Shown here in pieces: positions 49,573-61,720 of a DNA stretch of 64,000 nucleotides; position 1 is the stretch's first letter, and each line of letters starts with the position of its first letter. The DNA is from Paracoccaceae bacterium (GTDB taxonomy: Bacteria; Pseudomonadota; Alphaproteobacteria; Rhodobacterales; Rhodobacteraceae), in assembly GCA_024642725.1 (NCBI GenBank), contig JAHEAO010000007.1:1-64000 (forward strand), written 5' to 3'. Both the position numbers and the translations under genes were made by a program. The notes beneath the pieces are model-generated. The model was given only the letters and a program-made list of their open reading frames with translations. It searched no databases and was not told the origin of the DNA.

Positions 49573-51321
49573 GTGAAACAGCCAGAGAATTGGTCCGCCC
49601 GCTGGACGCGATGGATGAACCGGTGGCATGCTTGGCGTTCGGCCCGGGCACGCCCCGCGTCGGCCTTTGTTTCCCAGCCTGAACCCAGAACCATCGGTTC
49701 CTTCGCCAGAGGACGTCAGCTTATCGCAGGCAATTTCCTGTTTGCCGGTTCCTTGGTCGAGGATGCAGAAGATACGATCTGGCGTTTGCCGCAACAGAGC
49801 GTCGCTTTCGACGAGGAGATTCAAGGGTTCGCTTGGCTCGACGACCTCGCGGCAGTCGGCGACGCGGCGGCTCGGGAGACATCGCAGGCCTGGCTCGCGG
49901 ATTGGATCGCGCTTTACAGCGGCGGCAGGGGGCCAGGCTGGACGCCAGATCTTACGGGGCGCCGGCTGATCAGGTGGATCAACCACGCCATCTTCCTGCT
50001 AAATGGCAAGGACAGTGATTATTCCAAGGCCTACTACCGGTCACTGGCGCAGCAAACCATTTTTCTGTCGAGAACCTGGCGGAGCGCGTCGCCCGGCTTG
50101 CCGAGATTTGAGGCATTGACTGGCCTGATTTATGCGGGAATCGCACTGGAGGGAATGGAGGATCGCGTCGAACCTGCAATGAAGGCGCTGGCGAAGGAAT
50201 GTTCGAACCAGATTGATCAGGAAGGGGGAATTCCGACCCGAAACCCCGAAGAGCTGCTTGAAGTCTTCACGCTTCTGAACTGGGCGGCCTCGGCCTTGGC
50301 CGAAGCAGGGAAAATGGCCCCAAAGGATCATCTTGCAGCAATAGAACGCATCGCGCCGACACTTCGGGCCCTGCGCCATAGCGATGGAGGTCTGGCCAGG
50401 TTTCATGGCGGCGGACGCGGACTAGAGGGCCGCCTGGACCATGCACTTGCCACATCAGGTGTGAAATCAGCGGCCCCGGCGGGCCTTTCGATGGGATTTG
50501 CGCGACTGCATGGTGGTCGGACCAGCGCGATCGTAGATGCATCTAAACCACCGAGCGGCGCAAACTCCTTGAATGCGCATGCATCCACTCTTGCATTTGA
50601 ACTAACCTCTGGCCGCAGGCCGCTCATCGTCAACTGCGGATCAGGTACGAGTTTCGGACCTGATTGGCGGCGCGCCGGCCGCGCAACGCCATCGCATTCC
50701 ACTTTGGGGGTCGAGGGCTATTCCTCTTCGCGACTTGGTCCGAAGAAAGTCGTGGGCGGTGTCCCACGTGAGATCCTGGTGGACACGCCGAAGGACGTGC
50801 GGGTGCAATTCCTGTCAGAGGATGAGTTTGAGGCCATCATCGTGGGCCATGATGGCTACCTGTCGACCCATGGCCTGACTCATATTCGTCGAATCGACCT
50901 ATCGCACAACGGGCGAAGTCTCGCCGGCGAGGATACCTTGGCGGCCATTGAGCGCTCGGATGAGCAGATATTCGAAAAGGCGCTGGACCGTTCAAACCTT
51001 CAGGGCATCTCGTTCCAGATAAGGTTTCACCTGCATCCCGACGTCGATGCCGCACTGGATATGGGCGGTACCGCAATTTCCATGGCGTTGAAGAGTGGAG
51101 AGATCTGGGTGTTCCGACATGATGGAACGGCCAAACTCTCGCTCGAACCGAGCATCTATATGGAAAAGGGCCGAATCTCTCCACGTGCGACGAAACAGAT
51201 GGTTTTATCCGGTGTCGCGGTCGAGTATGCGACGCGCATTCGCTGGACGCTCGCAAAGGCGCAGGAGACACCAAACGCGGTGCGCGACTTGCAACGAGAC
51301 GAAGGCACAGAGCCGACCTAG
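49573..51321 (+). CDS. Heparinase II/III-family protein
   Basis: [63 protein letters not shown]. Confidence 0.85.
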   Translation: MKQPENWSARWTRWMNRWHAWRSARARPASAFVSQPEPRTIGSFARGRQLIAGNFLFAGSLVEDAEDTIWRLPQQSVAFDEEIQGFAWLDDLAAVGDAAARETSQAWLADWIALYSGGRGPGWTPDLTGRRLIRWINHAIFLLNGKDSDYSKAYYRSLAQQTIFLSRTWRSASPGLPRFEALTGLIYAGIALEGMEDRVEPAMKALAKECSNQIDQEGGIPTRNPEELLEVFTLLNWAASALAEAGKMAPKDHLAAIERIAPTLRALRHSDGGLARFHGGGRGLEGRLDHALATSGVKSAAPAGLSMGFARLHGGRTSAIVDASKPPSGANSLNAHASTLAFELTSGRRPLIVNCGSGTSFGPDWRRAGRATPSHSTLGVEGYSSSRLGPKKVVGGVPREILVDTPKDVRVQFLSEDEFEAIIVGHDGYLSTHGLTHIRRIDLSHNGRSLAGEDTLAAIERSDEQIFEKALDRSNLQGISFQIRFHLHPDVDAALDMGGTAISMALKSGEIWVFRHDGTAKLSLEPSIYMEKGRISPRATKQMVLSGVAVEYATRIRWTLAKAQETPNAVRDLQRDEGTEPT

Positions 51322-51340
51322 ATCTTTCGGGGGATACCTA

Positions 51341-52930
51341 ATGACCAATTTCGTGCCGGTGCGCCGCGCGCTGATTTCCGTTTCTGACAAATCGGGGCTC
51401 TTGGACCTCGCGCGAGGACTCGTCGCACATGGGGTAGAGCTTTTGTCAACGGGCGGAAGCGCGGCGATGCTGCGCGACGCCGGTTTGACCGTGACGGATG
51501 TCGCGGATGTAACAGGGTTTCCAGAGATGATGGATGGCAGGGTCAAGACCCTGCATCCTGTCGTTCATGGCGGACTGCTTGCATTGCGTGACAACCCCGA
51601 GCATCTGGCGTCCATGCAGGCGCATGACATACGACCGATCGACCTGTTGGTGGTCAACCTCTACCCGTTCGAAGAGACTGTTGCCAAAGGCGCGGACTAC
51701 GACACCTGCATCGAGAACATCGACATCGGTGGCCCTGCCATGATCAGAGCGGCCGCGAAGAACCATGCGTTCGTCAATGTTGTCGTCGACGTTGATGACT
51801 ATGAGCCGCTGCTGGCAGAACTTGAAGCAAACAAGGGCGAGACGGGTCTGGCCTTCCGGAAGGCACTGGCCCAGACCGCCTATGCCCGTACTGCCGCTTA
51901 TGACGCGGCGGTATCGAACTGGATGGCGACCGCGATCAATGAGAACGCACCACGCTACCGGGCATTTGCCGGCAAGTTGGCTCAGACTCTTCGCTATGGT
52001 GAAAACCCCCACCAGTCCGCAGCTTTCTACAGCGATGGATCGAATCGCGCCGGCGTTGCAACCGCAAAGCAGTGGCAGGGCAAGGAACTGTCCTACAACA
52101 ACATCAACGATACCGATGCGGCTTTTGAACTGGTAGCCGAATTCGACCCCTCGGCAAGCCCGGCCTGCGCAATCATCAAACATGCCAACCCATGCGGTGT
52201 GGCGCTTGGTATTACGCTGGCGGAAGCTTATCAGGCTGCCTTTGACTGCGACCGGACCAGCGCCTTCGGCGGTATCGTTGCGTTCAACCAGCCGCTGGAC
52301 GGACCCACGGCGAGACTGATCTCAGAAATCTTCACCGAAGTCGTGATTGCACCCGGCGCTGACGAGGATGCTCGCGAGATCTTTGCCGCAAAGAAGAACC
52401 TGCGCCTGCTCACAACCGATAGCCTGCCCGATCCGAAATCGAGCGGACTGACCGTTCGACAGGTTTCCGGTGGGCTGCTGGTGCAGGACAAGGACAACGG
52501 CTTTATTGATGCTGCCGATCTGAAAGTGGTGACGAAACGAGCGCCCACTGCTGCAGAATTGGCTGATCTGCTCTTTGCATGGAAAGTGGCCAAGCACGTG
52601 AAGTCGAATGCGATTGTCTATGCAAAAGGCGGCGCAACCGTTGGCGTCGGCGCCGGGCAGATGAGCCGGGTCGACAGCACGCGCATCGCGGCGCGCAAAT
52701 CTGCCGACATGGCCGAAGTTCTGGGCCTGCCAGAGCCGACCGTGAAAGGTTCCGTTGTGGCTTCGGATGCATTCTTTCCGTTTCCGGATGGTTTGCTGAC
52801 CGCGGCAGAGGCCGGCGCCACGGCCGTTATCCAGCCCGGCGGATCGATGCGGGACGCTGACGTGATCGAGGCTGCGGACAAGGCAGGGCTCGCCATGATT
52901 TTCACCAACATGCGCCACTTCCGGCACTGA
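51341..52930 (+). CDS. purH: Bifunctional AICAR formyltransferase/IMP cyclohydrolase
   Basis: [57 protein letters not shown]. Confidence 0.96.
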   Translation: MTNFVPVRRALISVSDKSGLLDLARGLVAHGVELLSTGGSAAMLRDAGLTVTDVADVTGFPEMMDGRVKTLHPVVHGGLLALRDNPEHLASMQAHDIRPIDLLVVNLYPFEETVAKGADYDTCIENIDIGGPAMIRAAAKNHAFVNVVVDVDDYEPLLAELEANKGETGLAFRKALAQTAYARTAAYDAAVSNWMATAINENAPRYRAFAGKLAQTLRYGENPHQSAAFYSDGSNRAGVATAKQWQGKELSYNNINDTDAAFELVAEFDPSASPACAIIKHANPCGVALGITLAEAYQAAFDCDRTSAFGGIVAFNQPLDGPTARLISEIFTEVVIAPGADEDAREIFAAKKNLRLLTTDSLPDPKSSGLTVRQVSGGLLVQDKDNGFIDAADLKVVTKRAPTAAELADLLFAWKVAKHVKSNAIVYAKGGATVGVGAGQMSRVDSTRIAARKSADMAEVLGLPEPTVKGSVVASDAFFPFPDGLLTAAEAGATAVIQPGGSMRDADVIEAADKAGLAMIFTNMRHFRH

Positions 52931-52936
52931 ACGGCC

Positions 52937-53413
52937 GTGTGGTTTCGTCCGATCATATTGTCCGGCATTGCCGTATTCGGGCTGGACCAACTGTCCAAAT
53001 ACATAGTGGTGTTTGGGCTTGATCTTCAGACTCGTGGGACGATTGATGTTCTGCCGCCGTTTCTGAACTTTCGCATGGCCTGGAACCGCGGCGTGAATTT
53101 TGGCCTGTTTTCGCACGATGCGGATGTCATGCGCTGGGTTCTGATTGCCATTGCGATTGTGATCTCTGTCTGGGTCGCTGTCTGGGTTCGACGGGACGGT
53201 GCCGGACTCTGGGGGCAGATCTCTGCGGGAGTCCTTATTGGCGGGGCGTTAGGTAACGTAGTGGACCGCCTGATTTATGGAGCGGTGGCCGACTTTCTCA
53301 ATATGTCGTGCTGCGGGATCGAGAACCCCTATGCCTTCAATATCGCAGATGTGGCAATCTTTGTCGGGGCCGCAGGATTGATCCTGTTCACCGGGCGCAA
53401 AAACGCGGCGTGA
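52937..53413 (+). CDS. lspA: Signal peptidase II
   Basis: [49 protein letters not shown]. Confidence 0.94.
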   Translation: MWFRPIILSGIAVFGLDQLSKYIVVFGLDLQTRGTIDVLPPFLNFRMAWNRGVNFGLFSHDADVMRWVLIAIAIVISVWVAVWVRRDGAGLWGQISAGVLIGGALGNVVDRLIYGAVADFLNMSCCGIENPYAFNIADVAIFVGAAGLILFTGRKNAA

Positions 53414-53465
53414 CGTCCTTGAAATGTTCGGCTAAACAAAGACCAAGAAAGCCAAAGGAGCTTTG

Positions 53466-53990
53466 ATGCGGGCGAGTACGGGCAAAATCAGTTTGTTTCT
53501 TGGTCTGGTGCTGGTCCTGTCGGCTTGTGCCGGTGGGAAGGATGGCATGCTGAACCTGAGGGCAGGAAAGGTCGGGCCGGATGAATTCTCGGTTCTGCCG
53601 ACGAAGCCGTTGCAGACACCAACCGATCTCGCTTCGCTTCCGCCGCCGACACCCGGTGGCAGCAACATTACCGATCCGACCCCCAACGCTGATGCCGTGG
53701 CCGCCCTTGGCGGCAATCCCGACAGGCTGACCCGTTCCGGTGCACCCGCGTCTGAAGCGGCATTGGTCAACTACACCCTGCGCTACGGTGTTCAGGCAGG
53801 CATTCGGGAAGAACTTGCCGCCGCTGACAAGCAGCTTCGCGAGAGCAATGGCCTTTATCCAACATTCGGCAATTTTGGAAATTTGCGATACTACCGGATC
53901 TACAAGTCTGAAGCTCTGGACCAATACAAAGAACTTGAAAGACTCCGGGCGCTCGGGATTAGGACGCCAAGCGCTCCACCTGCCGAATAG
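53466..53990 (+). CDS. DUF3035-family lipoprotein
   Basis: Lipobox VLVLSACAGG; GPDEFSVLPTKPLQTPTDLASLPPPTPGGSN. Confidence 0.8.
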   Translation: MRASTGKISLFLGLVLVLSACAGGKDGMLNLRAGKVGPDEFSVLPTKPLQTPTDLASLPPPTPGGSNITDPTPNADAVAALGGNPDRLTRSGAPASEAALVNYTLRYGVQAGIREELAAADKQLRESNGLYPTFGNFGNLRYYRIYKSEALDQYKELERLRALGIRTPSAPPAE

Positions 53991-54076
53991 ATAAAGTCCG
54001 GTCACTAAAGCGCGAGGCGCTTGAAGTGCCAACGTCCCCAAGTATCTTTCCGGAATACCAACCGAAAGGACGCTCC

Positions 54077-55417
54077 ATGTTCCGCCCTATAGCTTTCATG
54101 GTCACCCTTCTTCTTTCTTCCGCTCCGTCCTGGGCCGCCAACGTGACGGACTTCACCTTGGGCAACGGCATGGAGGTCGTGGTGCTAGAAGATCACCGCG
54201 CCCCGGCCGTGGTACATATGGTTTGGTATAAGGTCGGTGCGGCGGATGAGCCTTTGGGAAAATCGGGCATTGCGCATTTCCTTGAACATTTGCTGTTCAA
54301 AGGAACAGACGAACTGGCGGCAGGCGAATTGTCGGCGACGGTTTCGCGCAACGGCGGTTCCGACAATGCGTTCACCAATTGGGATTATACGGCCTATTTC
54401 CAACGAATCGCGGCGGACCGGCTGGAACTTGTGATGCGCATGGAAGCCGATCGGATGCGCGACCTTCAAATGACGGAAGATGACGTCAAGACTGAGCGTG
54501 ACGTGGTTCTTGAAGAGCGCAACCAAAGGATTGACAGTGAACCGGGTTCGCTATTCCAGGAACAGAGTCGCGCGGCGCAATATTTGAATCATCCCTATGG
54601 GGTGCCGATCATTGGCTGGCGGCATGAGATCGAAAAGCTGAACCGCGCCGACGCCTTTGCCTTCTACCAGCGCTACTATGCTCCAAATAATGCCGTGCTC
54701 GTCGTGGCTGGGGACGTTCAACCCGAAGAAGTGCGGAAACTCGCCGAGACATACTATGGCCCCGTGGTGCCGACGCCGGACCTGCCAGAGCGCATCCGAC
54801 CGGAAGAGCCACCGCAACTCGGGGAGCGTCGAATTCCATTTTCTGATCCCCGGATTGCCCAACCTTACGTGATCCGCAGCTACCTGGCCCCAGAGCGAAA
54901 CAGCGGAGATCAGGTTCAAGCGGCGAGACTGACGATGCTGGCTGAACTTCTGGGCGGAAACGGGGCCACTTCGGTTCTGGGCAAGAAGTTGCAGTTCGAC
55001 ACACAGTTGGCGGTATATGCTTCGGCCTACTATGATGGCGTGTCCGTCGACAAGACCACCTTCGGTCTGATCATGGTCCCCACACCGGGAACCAGCCTCC
55101 AAGCCGCCGAGTCGGCATTGGACGAGGCGGTCGCCGAATTTCTCGCTGAAGGTGTTGATTCCCAACAGTTCGAACGGCTCAAATTTCAGATCAAAGCCTC
55201 TCAGATCTACGCGGAGGATGACATACAATCGCTGGCCCGACTCTATGGTGAAGGACTGACAACCGGATTGACGATTGCAGATATCGAAGCTTGGCCGGAC
55301 ATCCTCTTGTCGGTGACAGAGGACGAAGTCCTCGACGCGGCCCGCGAGGTATTTGACAAGCGCAACGCAGTCACCGGATGGCTGATGCCGACCGCGTCGG
55401 CAGAGGTGATGCAATGA
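54077..55417 (+). CDS. M16 zinc peptidase
   Basis: Signal peptide; HFLEHLLFKGT (HxxEH). Confidence 0.92.
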   Translation: MFRPIAFMVTLLLSSAPSWAANVTDFTLGNGMEVVVLEDHRAPAVVHMVWYKVGAADEPLGKSGIAHFLEHLLFKGTDELAAGELSATVSRNGGSDNAFTNWDYTAYFQRIAADRLELVMRMEADRMRDLQMTEDDVKTERDVVLEERNQRIDSEPGSLFQEQSRAAQYLNHPYGVPIIGWRHEIEKLNRADAFAFYQRYYAPNNAVLVVAGDVQPEEVRKLAETYYGPVVPTPDLPERIRPEEPPQLGERRIPFSDPRIAQPYVIRSYLAPERNSGDQVQAARLTMLAELLGGNGATSVLGKKLQFDTQLAVYASAYYDGVSVDKTTFGLIMVPTPGTSLQAAESALDEAVAEFLAEGVDSQQFERLKFQIKASQIYAEDDIQSLARLYGEGLTTGLTIADIEAWPDILLSVTEDEVLDAAREVFDKRNAVTGWLMPTASAEVMQ

Positions 55418-56724
55418 TCCGACTGGTACTTGGCCTTTTCATACTGGCATTTGCGCTTCCGGCCCGTGCAGCCGTCGACATTCAGACCCTGACGACACCC
55501 GGCGGCATCGACGTGTGGCTGGTCGAAGAACACTCGATCCCGTTCATCGCGCTTGAGATTCGGTTCAAGGGCGGAACGAGTCTGGACCCCGCTGGCAAGC
55601 GCGGGGTTGTGAACCTGATGACCGGGCTGCTTGAAGAAGGGGCGGGTGACTTGGACAGCCGCGGCTTTTCCGAGGCTCGCGAAGCATTGGCCGCCAGCCT
55701 GGAGTATCGTGCTTTTCAAGATGTCATCGCTATTTCGGCTCGCTTCCTGACGGAGAATCGCGAACAGGCAGTTGCGCTCCTGAAAAGCTCGATTATGGAA
55801 CCGAACTTCAATCAGGTCGACATTGACCGCGTGCGCGAACAGGTTCTGTCTGGTCTTCGAAGCGACAAGACCGATCCGGCTACGATCGCAAGCCAGACAT
55901 TTGACGCGATGGCTTGGGGCGACCACCCCTATGGATCTTCTGGCGACGGCACCGAAGAAAGTGTAGCGGCACTGACTCGTGATGATATCGCCGCGGCCCA
56001 CAGGGGCGCTTTTGCGCGCGACCGGCTATTCGTTTCGGCCGTTGGCGACATCACTGCCGAAGAGCTTTCGGCGCTGTTGGACGAACTTTTCGGGGATCTG
56101 CCTGAAACAGGGACGCCACTGGCCTCGGCTGCAAATTACCAAATGACAGGTGGGGTCACGGTGGTGCCTTTTGAGACGCCCCAGTCAGTCGCTATTTTCG
56201 GCCACGGCTCGATCAAGCGCGATGATCCCGATTACATCGCCGCCTTTGTTCTGAATGAAGTCTTTGGCGGCGATGGTCAGGACTCGAGGTTGATGACGGA
56301 GGTCCGCGAGAAACGTGGCCTGACCTATGGCGTGGGCACCACGCTGCTGCCAATGGACTACGGCGAGATGATCATCGGGCAAGTCAAGTCCGACAATTCC
56401 AAGATTTCCGAGGCCGTGAAGGTCATTCAGGATGAATGGGCCAAGGTAGAGAAGGACGGTATTACGGAAGAGGAGCTAAACCACTCGAAGACCTATCTGA
56501 CCGGCGCTTACGCGCTCAGGTTTGACGGCAACGCACCGATCGCGCGGATCATGGTCGGCATGCAGATGATAGGCCTGCCACCCAGCTATGTGACCGACCG
56601 CAATGATCGGGTGATGGAAGTAACGCTTGAGGATATCCGCAGGGTCGCCAAGCGCATCTATCAACCCGGAAATTTGCGGTTCGTCGTGGTGGGGCAGCCG
56701 CAAGGGCTAGAAAATACAAACTGA
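55414..56724 (+). CDS. M16-family partner protein lacking the HxxEH site
   Basis: Homologous layout but [15 protein letters not shown] replaces the zinc motif; ATGA overlap with upstream M16. Confidence 0.88.
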   Translation: MIRLVLGLFILAFALPARAAVDIQTLTTPGGIDVWLVEEHSIPFIALEIRFKGGTSLDPAGKRGVVNLMTGLLEEGAGDLDSRGFSEAREALAASLEYRAFQDVIAISARFLTENREQAVALLKSSIMEPNFNQVDIDRVREQVLSGLRSDKTDPATIASQTFDAMAWGDHPYGSSGDGTEESVAALTRDDIAAAHRGAFARDRLFVSAVGDITAEELSALLDELFGDLPETGTPLASAANYQMTGGVTVVPFETPQSVAIFGHGSIKRDDPDYIAAFVLNEVFGGDGQDSRLMTEVREKRGLTYGVGTTLLPMDYGEMIIGQVKSDNSKISEAVKVIQDEWAKVEKDGITEEELNHSKTYLTGAYALRFDGNAPIARIMVGMQMIGLPPSYVTDRNDRVMEVTLEDIRRVAKRIYQPGNLRFVVVGQPQGLENTN

Positions 56725-56768
56725 TTTCGCATGGCCGAATCGGGAAGCGGCATGCTAAGTGTGGTGGT

Positions 56769-58595
56769 ATGGCCGCCCCAAACCCCAATATAGGCGAAAT
56801 CCGCCCTGTCATACGACAACTTGACGAAACTGCGATCAATCGCATTGCAGCGGGTGAAGTCGTCGAGCGCCCTGCTTCGGCAGTCAAGGAACTCTTGGAA
56901 AATTCCATCGATGCGGGCGCGAGACGGATCGAGGTTGCCGTCTCTGACGGAGGGAAGACTCTGATCGCGGTTTCCGACGACGGCTGCGGGATTGCGGCCG
57001 AAGAACTGCCGCTCGCACTCTCGCGCCACGCCACGTCGAAGATTGATGGATCTGACCTTCTAAACATCAATAGCTTCGGATTTCGGGGTGAGGCCCTGCC
57101 GTCACTCGGTGCTGTTGGACGTCTTACGATAACCTCACGGGTGGCCGGACGGGATGCGGCGACGGTCTGTGTCTCGGGCGGGCGCATCGAAGCGGTGCGT
57201 CCCGCAGCTCTTCGAGTGGGTACTGTCGTCGAATTGAAGGATCTGTTCTACGCGACACCGGCAAGGCTCAAATTCATGCGGTCGGATCGGGCCGAGGCGC
57301 AGGCGATCGTGGATGTCGTCAAACGGCTCGCAATGGCAGAGCCATTTGTCAGCTTTGTCCTGCGCGATGTATCGGGCGGCGGCGAAGGCAGAATCGTATT
57401 TCGTGCCGATGCAGAGACCGGCGATCTGTTCGATGCGTTGCATGGTCGATTGGCGACCGTCTTGGGGAAGGAATTCATCGACAATTCCATAGCGATCGAT
57501 GCTGAGCGCGAGGGTTTGCATCTGACGGGCTATGCCGCGTTGCCAACCTATTCGCGCGGCTCGGCAGTAACGCAGTATCTATTCGTGAACGGTCGGCCGG
57601 TGCGGGACAAGTTGTTGTTCGGTGCCCTGCGCGGGGCATATCAGGACTTCCTGTCGCGCGACAGGCATCCTGCGGCGGCGTTGTTTCTGGACTGCGATCC
57701 CCATCGCGTCGACGTCAACGTGCACCCGGCAAAATCAGAAGTCCGTTTCCGTGAGCCTGGACTGGCGCGGGGACTGATCGTCTCGGCGCTTAGGCACGCG
57801 CTCGCTGGCGAAGGTCACCGCGCCTCAAGCACGGTTTCGGTGGCAACGCTAGGCGCGTTTCGGCCGGAGTCGGTTAGTCCGCGCATCTACCAGATGGAGC
57901 GGCCAACACAACGTGTGATCGGCGCAGTGTCGGAGTCGCAGCCCCCTGCCTTTGCAGAAGCCGCGGTGCCCTACGCGCGGCAGGAAGACCCTGCTCAAGC
58001 AGATGAGCAGGTACAACATCCGCTCGGGGCGGCAAGGGCGCAAGTTCATGAAAACTACATTATTTCCCAAACGAGCGACGGAATTGTAATCGTCGACCAA
58101 CATGCTGCTCATGAGCGTCTGGTCTATGAAAAGCTGAAACGTCAGATGGCTGAAAATGGGGTCGCGGCGCAGGCACTGCTCATTCCGGAAATAGTGGAAC
58201 TGAGCGAAGCGGACGCCGCTCGTCTTCTGGACATGTCAGAGGATTTGTCCCGGCTGGGACTGACGCTTGAACCATTTGGCGGAAATGCCGTTGCCGTGCG
58301 CGAGACGCCGGCAATTCTTGGGCAGGTGGATGCCAAGGCCATGCTGACGGATATTCTGGATGAACTCGATGATCTCGGCGACAGCCAGACTGTTCAGGTG
58401 CGTATCGAAGCGATCCTGAGTCGCGTCGCCTGTCACGGGTCCATCCGCTCCGGCCGATGGCTGCGCAGCGAAGAGATGAACGCCTTGCTGCGCGAAATGG
58501 AGTCGACCCCGCACTCGGGCCAATGCAATCATGGCCGCCCGACCTACGTGGAGCTGAAGCTGAGCGATATCGAAAGGTTATTCGGGCGGAGATGA
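56769..58595 (+). CDS. mutL: DNA mismatch repair protein MutL
   Basis: [48 protein letters not shown]. Confidence 0.96.
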   Translation: MAAPNPNIGEIRPVIRQLDETAINRIAAGEVVERPASAVKELLENSIDAGARRIEVAVSDGGKTLIAVSDDGCGIAAEELPLALSRHATSKIDGSDLLNINSFGFRGEALPSLGAVGRLTITSRVAGRDAATVCVSGGRIEAVRPAALRVGTVVELKDLFYATPARLKFMRSDRAEAQAIVDVVKRLAMAEPFVSFVLRDVSGGGEGRIVFRADAETGDLFDALHGRLATVLGKEFIDNSIAIDAEREGLHLTGYAALPTYSRGSAVTQYLFVNGRPVRDKLLFGALRGAYQDFLSRDRHPAAALFLDCDPHRVDVNVHPAKSEVRFREPGLARGLIVSALRHALAGEGHRASSTVSVATLGAFRPESVSPRIYQMERPTQRVIGAVSESQPPAFAEAAVPYARQEDPAQADEQVQHPLGAARAQVHENYIISQTSDGIVIVDQHAAHERLVYEKLKRQMAENGVAAQALLIPEIVELSEADAARLLDMSEDLSRLGLTLEPFGGNAVAVRETPAILGQVDAKAMLTDILDELDDLGDSQTVQVRIEAILSRVACHGSIRSGRWLRSEEMNALLREMESTPHSGQCNHGRPTYVELKLSDIERLFGRR

Positions 58596-59761
58596 TCCAG
58601 ATCGGAGAAACCGAGTATTCATTCAGCGATCCCGTTGTTATTGCTGTGGCAGTCGCTGTGGCGGCCGTCTTGCTTCTGTTTGTCTTGTTGATCATGTCGG
58701 TTCGCCGAGCGGGCATGTCGGCAAGATTGGTCGCGCCTGTCGCGCAGCAGATGGGGATGCTGGGCCAGCAGGTTCGGCTGCTTTCGGATGGACAGCAACA
58801 ACTGGCGGGCGGCTTGAACCATGTTTCCGAGGCCCAGGCCGTCAGCCAGGCCAAGATGCTGCAGTTGATGGAACAGCGACTGGCGGATGTCAGCAGGGCG
58901 ATGGGCGAGAATCTGGAGGGCACCTCGCGCCGGACAGCGCAGTCGCTCGGAGAGTTGCAGCAACGCTTGACGACGATCGACAAAGCCCAAGAGAATATCG
59001 AAAAACTTTCAGGAAATGTCTTGTCCCTTCAGGATATTCTTTCGAACAAACAAACCCGTGGCGCCTTTGGCGAGATCCAGTTGAACGACATCGTCGGCAA
59101 GGCCCTGCCGAAAGACAGCTTCACTTTGCAAGCCACCTTGTCGAACGGGCGGCGTGCGGATTGTCTTATTGACCTTCCTAATCCGCCGGGGCCGATTGTT
59201 GTCGATGCAAAATTTCCTCTGGAAGCTTATGAGGCCTTGCGGAATGCCGATACCCAATGGGAAGTGAAAGAAGCCGCGTCCGCTTTCAGGGTCTCGGTCA
59301 AGGCGCATATCAAGGCGATTTCGGAACGCTACATCATCGATGGCGAAACTGCGGATGGCGCGCTGATGTTCCTGCCATCCGAGGCAATTTACGCCGAGTT
59401 ACATGCGAATTTTCCCGAATTGGTCCGAGAGGGATTTGCTGCTCGGGTCTGGATCGTTTCGCCGACAACATGCATGGCTACGCTCAATACGATGCGCGCG
59501 ATCCTGAAGGATGCACGGATGCGCGAGCAGGCCGGGGCGATCCGGGCGACCTTGAAGCAACTGCACCGTGACGTTGAGCTTGTCGTAGACCGGGTGGGCA
59601 AGCTCAACACTCATTTTGCACAAGCAAGAACTGACCTTGATGGAATCAATACAGCCGCTGAGCGGGCTGGAAAGCGTGCGGCTCGACTCGATAATTTTGA
59701 CTTCGAGGAACTGGCACCGGACGATCAGAACGTGGTACCCTTGGCCAAACCAAAGTCCTGA
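58592..59761 (+). CDS. rmuC: RmuC-family DNA recombination protein
   Basis: N-terminal TM, coiled coil, [54 protein letters not shown]. Confidence 0.92.
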   Translation: MIQIGETEYSFSDPVVIAVAVAVAAVLLLFVLLIMSVRRAGMSARLVAPVAQQMGMLGQQVRLLSDGQQQLAGGLNHVSEAQAVSQAKMLQLMEQRLADVSRAMGENLEGTSRRTAQSLGELQQRLTTIDKAQENIEKLSGNVLSLQDILSNKQTRGAFGEIQLNDIVGKALPKDSFTLQATLSNGRRADCLIDLPNPPGPIVVDAKFPLEAYEALRNADTQWEVKEAASAFRVSVKAHIKAISERYIIDGETADGALMFLPSEAIYAELHANFPELVREGFAARVWIVSPTTCMATLNTMRAILKDARMREQAGAIRATLKQLHRDVELVVDRVGKLNTHFAQARTDLDGINTAAERAGKRAARLDNFDFEELAPDDQNVVPLAKPKS

Positions 59762-59784
59762 ACGCCCGGAAAGAGAATCCTGTC

Positions 59785-60186
59785 ATGCTAGATATCAGCG
59801 TCGAAAAGATTGCCTATATTATTGTTCGCGCAAGAGAAATTGATGCGAAGGTCGGGCGCTGGGATTCCCCCGGGGATGCGGCTGATGCCGACACCATACT
59901 GGAATCCCGTCGAGGTGACGCCACCGAGCAAGAGTTGCGCGGCTTCATTTCAGACCTGAACGATGATGAGAAAGCTGAGCTTGTTGCGGTGATGTGGATT
60001 GGCCGTGAAACCTTCGGCCCCGAGGAACTGGCCGACGCTATTCAGACGGCGAAGGAGGAAGCGACGACCCCGACAGAAGACTATCTCTTGGGGATTCCAC
60101 TGCTGTCTGACTACCTTGAAGACGGTTTGTCCAAGCTGGGCATCGATCCCGGCGAGGAGGAAGAAGAGATATATCGTCCGGCCTGA
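59785..60186 (+). CDS. DUF3775-family protein
   Basis: MLDISVEKIAYIIVRAREIDAKVG...DLNDDEKAELVAVMWIGRETF. Confidence 0.75.
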   Translation: MLDISVEKIAYIIVRAREIDAKVGRWDSPGDAADADTILESRRGDATEQELRGFISDLNDDEKAELVAVMWIGRETFGPEELADAIQTAKEEATTPTEDYLLGIPLLSDYLEDGLSKLGIDPGEEEEEIYRPA

Positions 60187-60250
60187 CCGGTCAGGACTTT
60201 TAAGCGTTCATCAAAGCTTCGGCGCATTCTTCAATGCGTTCTTTGAAAGT

Positions 60251-61303
60251 TCAGCCGGCCATTGCCTTGTCGAAGTTCTCTTTCGCGCGTTGCCAGATCC
60301 CAGAACCGATGTCGTCCAGCGTCAACAGGGTCGACAAGAGCTGGCCTGCGAAATCCTGGGACGCTTCGACCGGTAGAAGCGACGGAAGATTGTCGATCGC
60401 GGTGACGTCGAGCGGTGGTTCATCATTTACGCGGATCACCGGATCGTCCCAGGTCGTCGTCTGGTCATAGACCTTGATCGGCGAAAATTCCGACGTCGGA
60501 TCGCATGCGATATCGCCAATGACGCTCAGGCGACGGGTATCGGTCAGGGTCGAAGCCGGGACAAATACCGGGCAGCCAGGCGTCGCAAGGATGCAATTGA
60601 GGAAGATGTCGTGCTGCAGCACCTCGGGGAAGGGTCCGCCGTGCGCGGTTTCGGCCATGTCCCAATCTGTGGTCTTGATCCCAAGCGCGGCGCAAAGATC
60701 CCGGGCGCCCGTCCCGACCCGGCCTTTCGCACCGATGACGATCACAGAGGGGCGCGGCAGCAGCGTCGAATTGATATCCGCGGCGACGTCATCCACCAGC
60801 GCGTCGGCATCGGTATAGGTTTCAAGCGGATCGACAGCATCTTCCTGCTTTTGCGCGGCCCAGCATTTCAATGCGACGGCGGCCCCGGCAAACCCGGCCC
60901 AGTAACCGAAAGCCGCGACCCGGCGGCCGGCACTGTCGGTGAGGTATTCGAGGTCGTAGAGGGTGCCGCCACCAGACTTGAAACGCTCCAAAAGAACCTG
61001 TCCGTCAGGTTGCCCTTTGAACGCGTGACCAAACATGATGTGGCGGTGACTGAGCGGTGTGCCGTCGGCGGGCAGTTCCTTGAGGCCCAAGATGATCGCA
61101 TCTGCCGGCGCATCGGGCCATGACCCTTCGGCGGCAATGTCACAGCCAGCCTCGCGGTAGCCGTCGATCGGGATCGCACGCGACTCGCTGTCCTCAACCG
61201 TGACCTTGAACCCCGCGGCAATAAGCGCTGCCGCACCTTCAGGCGTCAGTCCAACCCGTTCTTCATGCGGCCTTTGTTCGGCGCGTATCCACAGATGAGT
61301 CAT
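60251..61303 (-). CDS. Saccharopine dehydrogenase (LYS1-like, NAD+ lysine-forming type)
   Basis: HLWIRAEQRPHEERVGLTPEGAAALIAAGFKVTVEDSESRAIPIDGY; VIGAKGRVGTGARDLCAALG. Confidence 0.88.
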   Translation of the reverse strand: MTHLWIRAEQRPHEERVGLTPEGAAALIAAGFKVTVEDSESRAIPIDGYREAGCDIAAEGSWPDAPADAIILGLKELPADGTPLSHRHIMFGHAFKGQPDGQVLLERFKSGGGTLYDLEYLTDSAGRRVAAFGYWAGFAGAAVALKCWAAQKQEDAVDPLETYTDADALVDDVAADINSTLLPRPSVIVIGAKGRVGTGARDLCAALGIKTTDWDMAETAHGGPFPEVLQHDIFLNCILATPGCPVFVPASTLTDTRRLSVIGDIACDPTSEFSPIKVYDQTTTWDDPVIRVNDEPPLDVTAIDNLPSLLPVEASQDFAGQLLSTLLTLDDIGSGIWQRAKENFDKAMAG

Positions 61304-61720
61304 AGCGGGGCTCCTTCATTCAGATGCGGCCATATGCGAAAGTTGTCTGCTTGCCAATCCGGAGCAGCCGGTCACTTGCTTTTCAGCCGAGGACCAGCAA
61401 AACGGGCGCGGCAAGAATACCGGCAGACGCCCGGGGTCCAGGGCGAATCGGGAGTTCTCTGGCTGTTGCGTGACTGCGCCCAAGGCGCGCATGAAAGCGC
61501 ATGAAAGGCAGTGATTGTTGGGTCGATGGGGTGCTGAAAGCAATTAATTGAACAAGCGTTTAAAAAATTTTGTTACGTTACCGCTCACATCGTTTACTTT
61601 CAAAATTGGTTCGGCTTTAGTTGGGTTGTCGCAGGTACAAGAAATAATGTTGCGCGACGCATCCCTTGACACTGCAAAGCAGGCGGGGGGCCGGAGATCC
61701 GGCGACGGGAGGAGAAAAGA

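Noticed and set aside
61550-61720. AT-rich stretch upstream of the acyl-CoA ligase
   Set aside because: Probably an ordinary promoter region; no specific operator or riboswitch structure could be supported.
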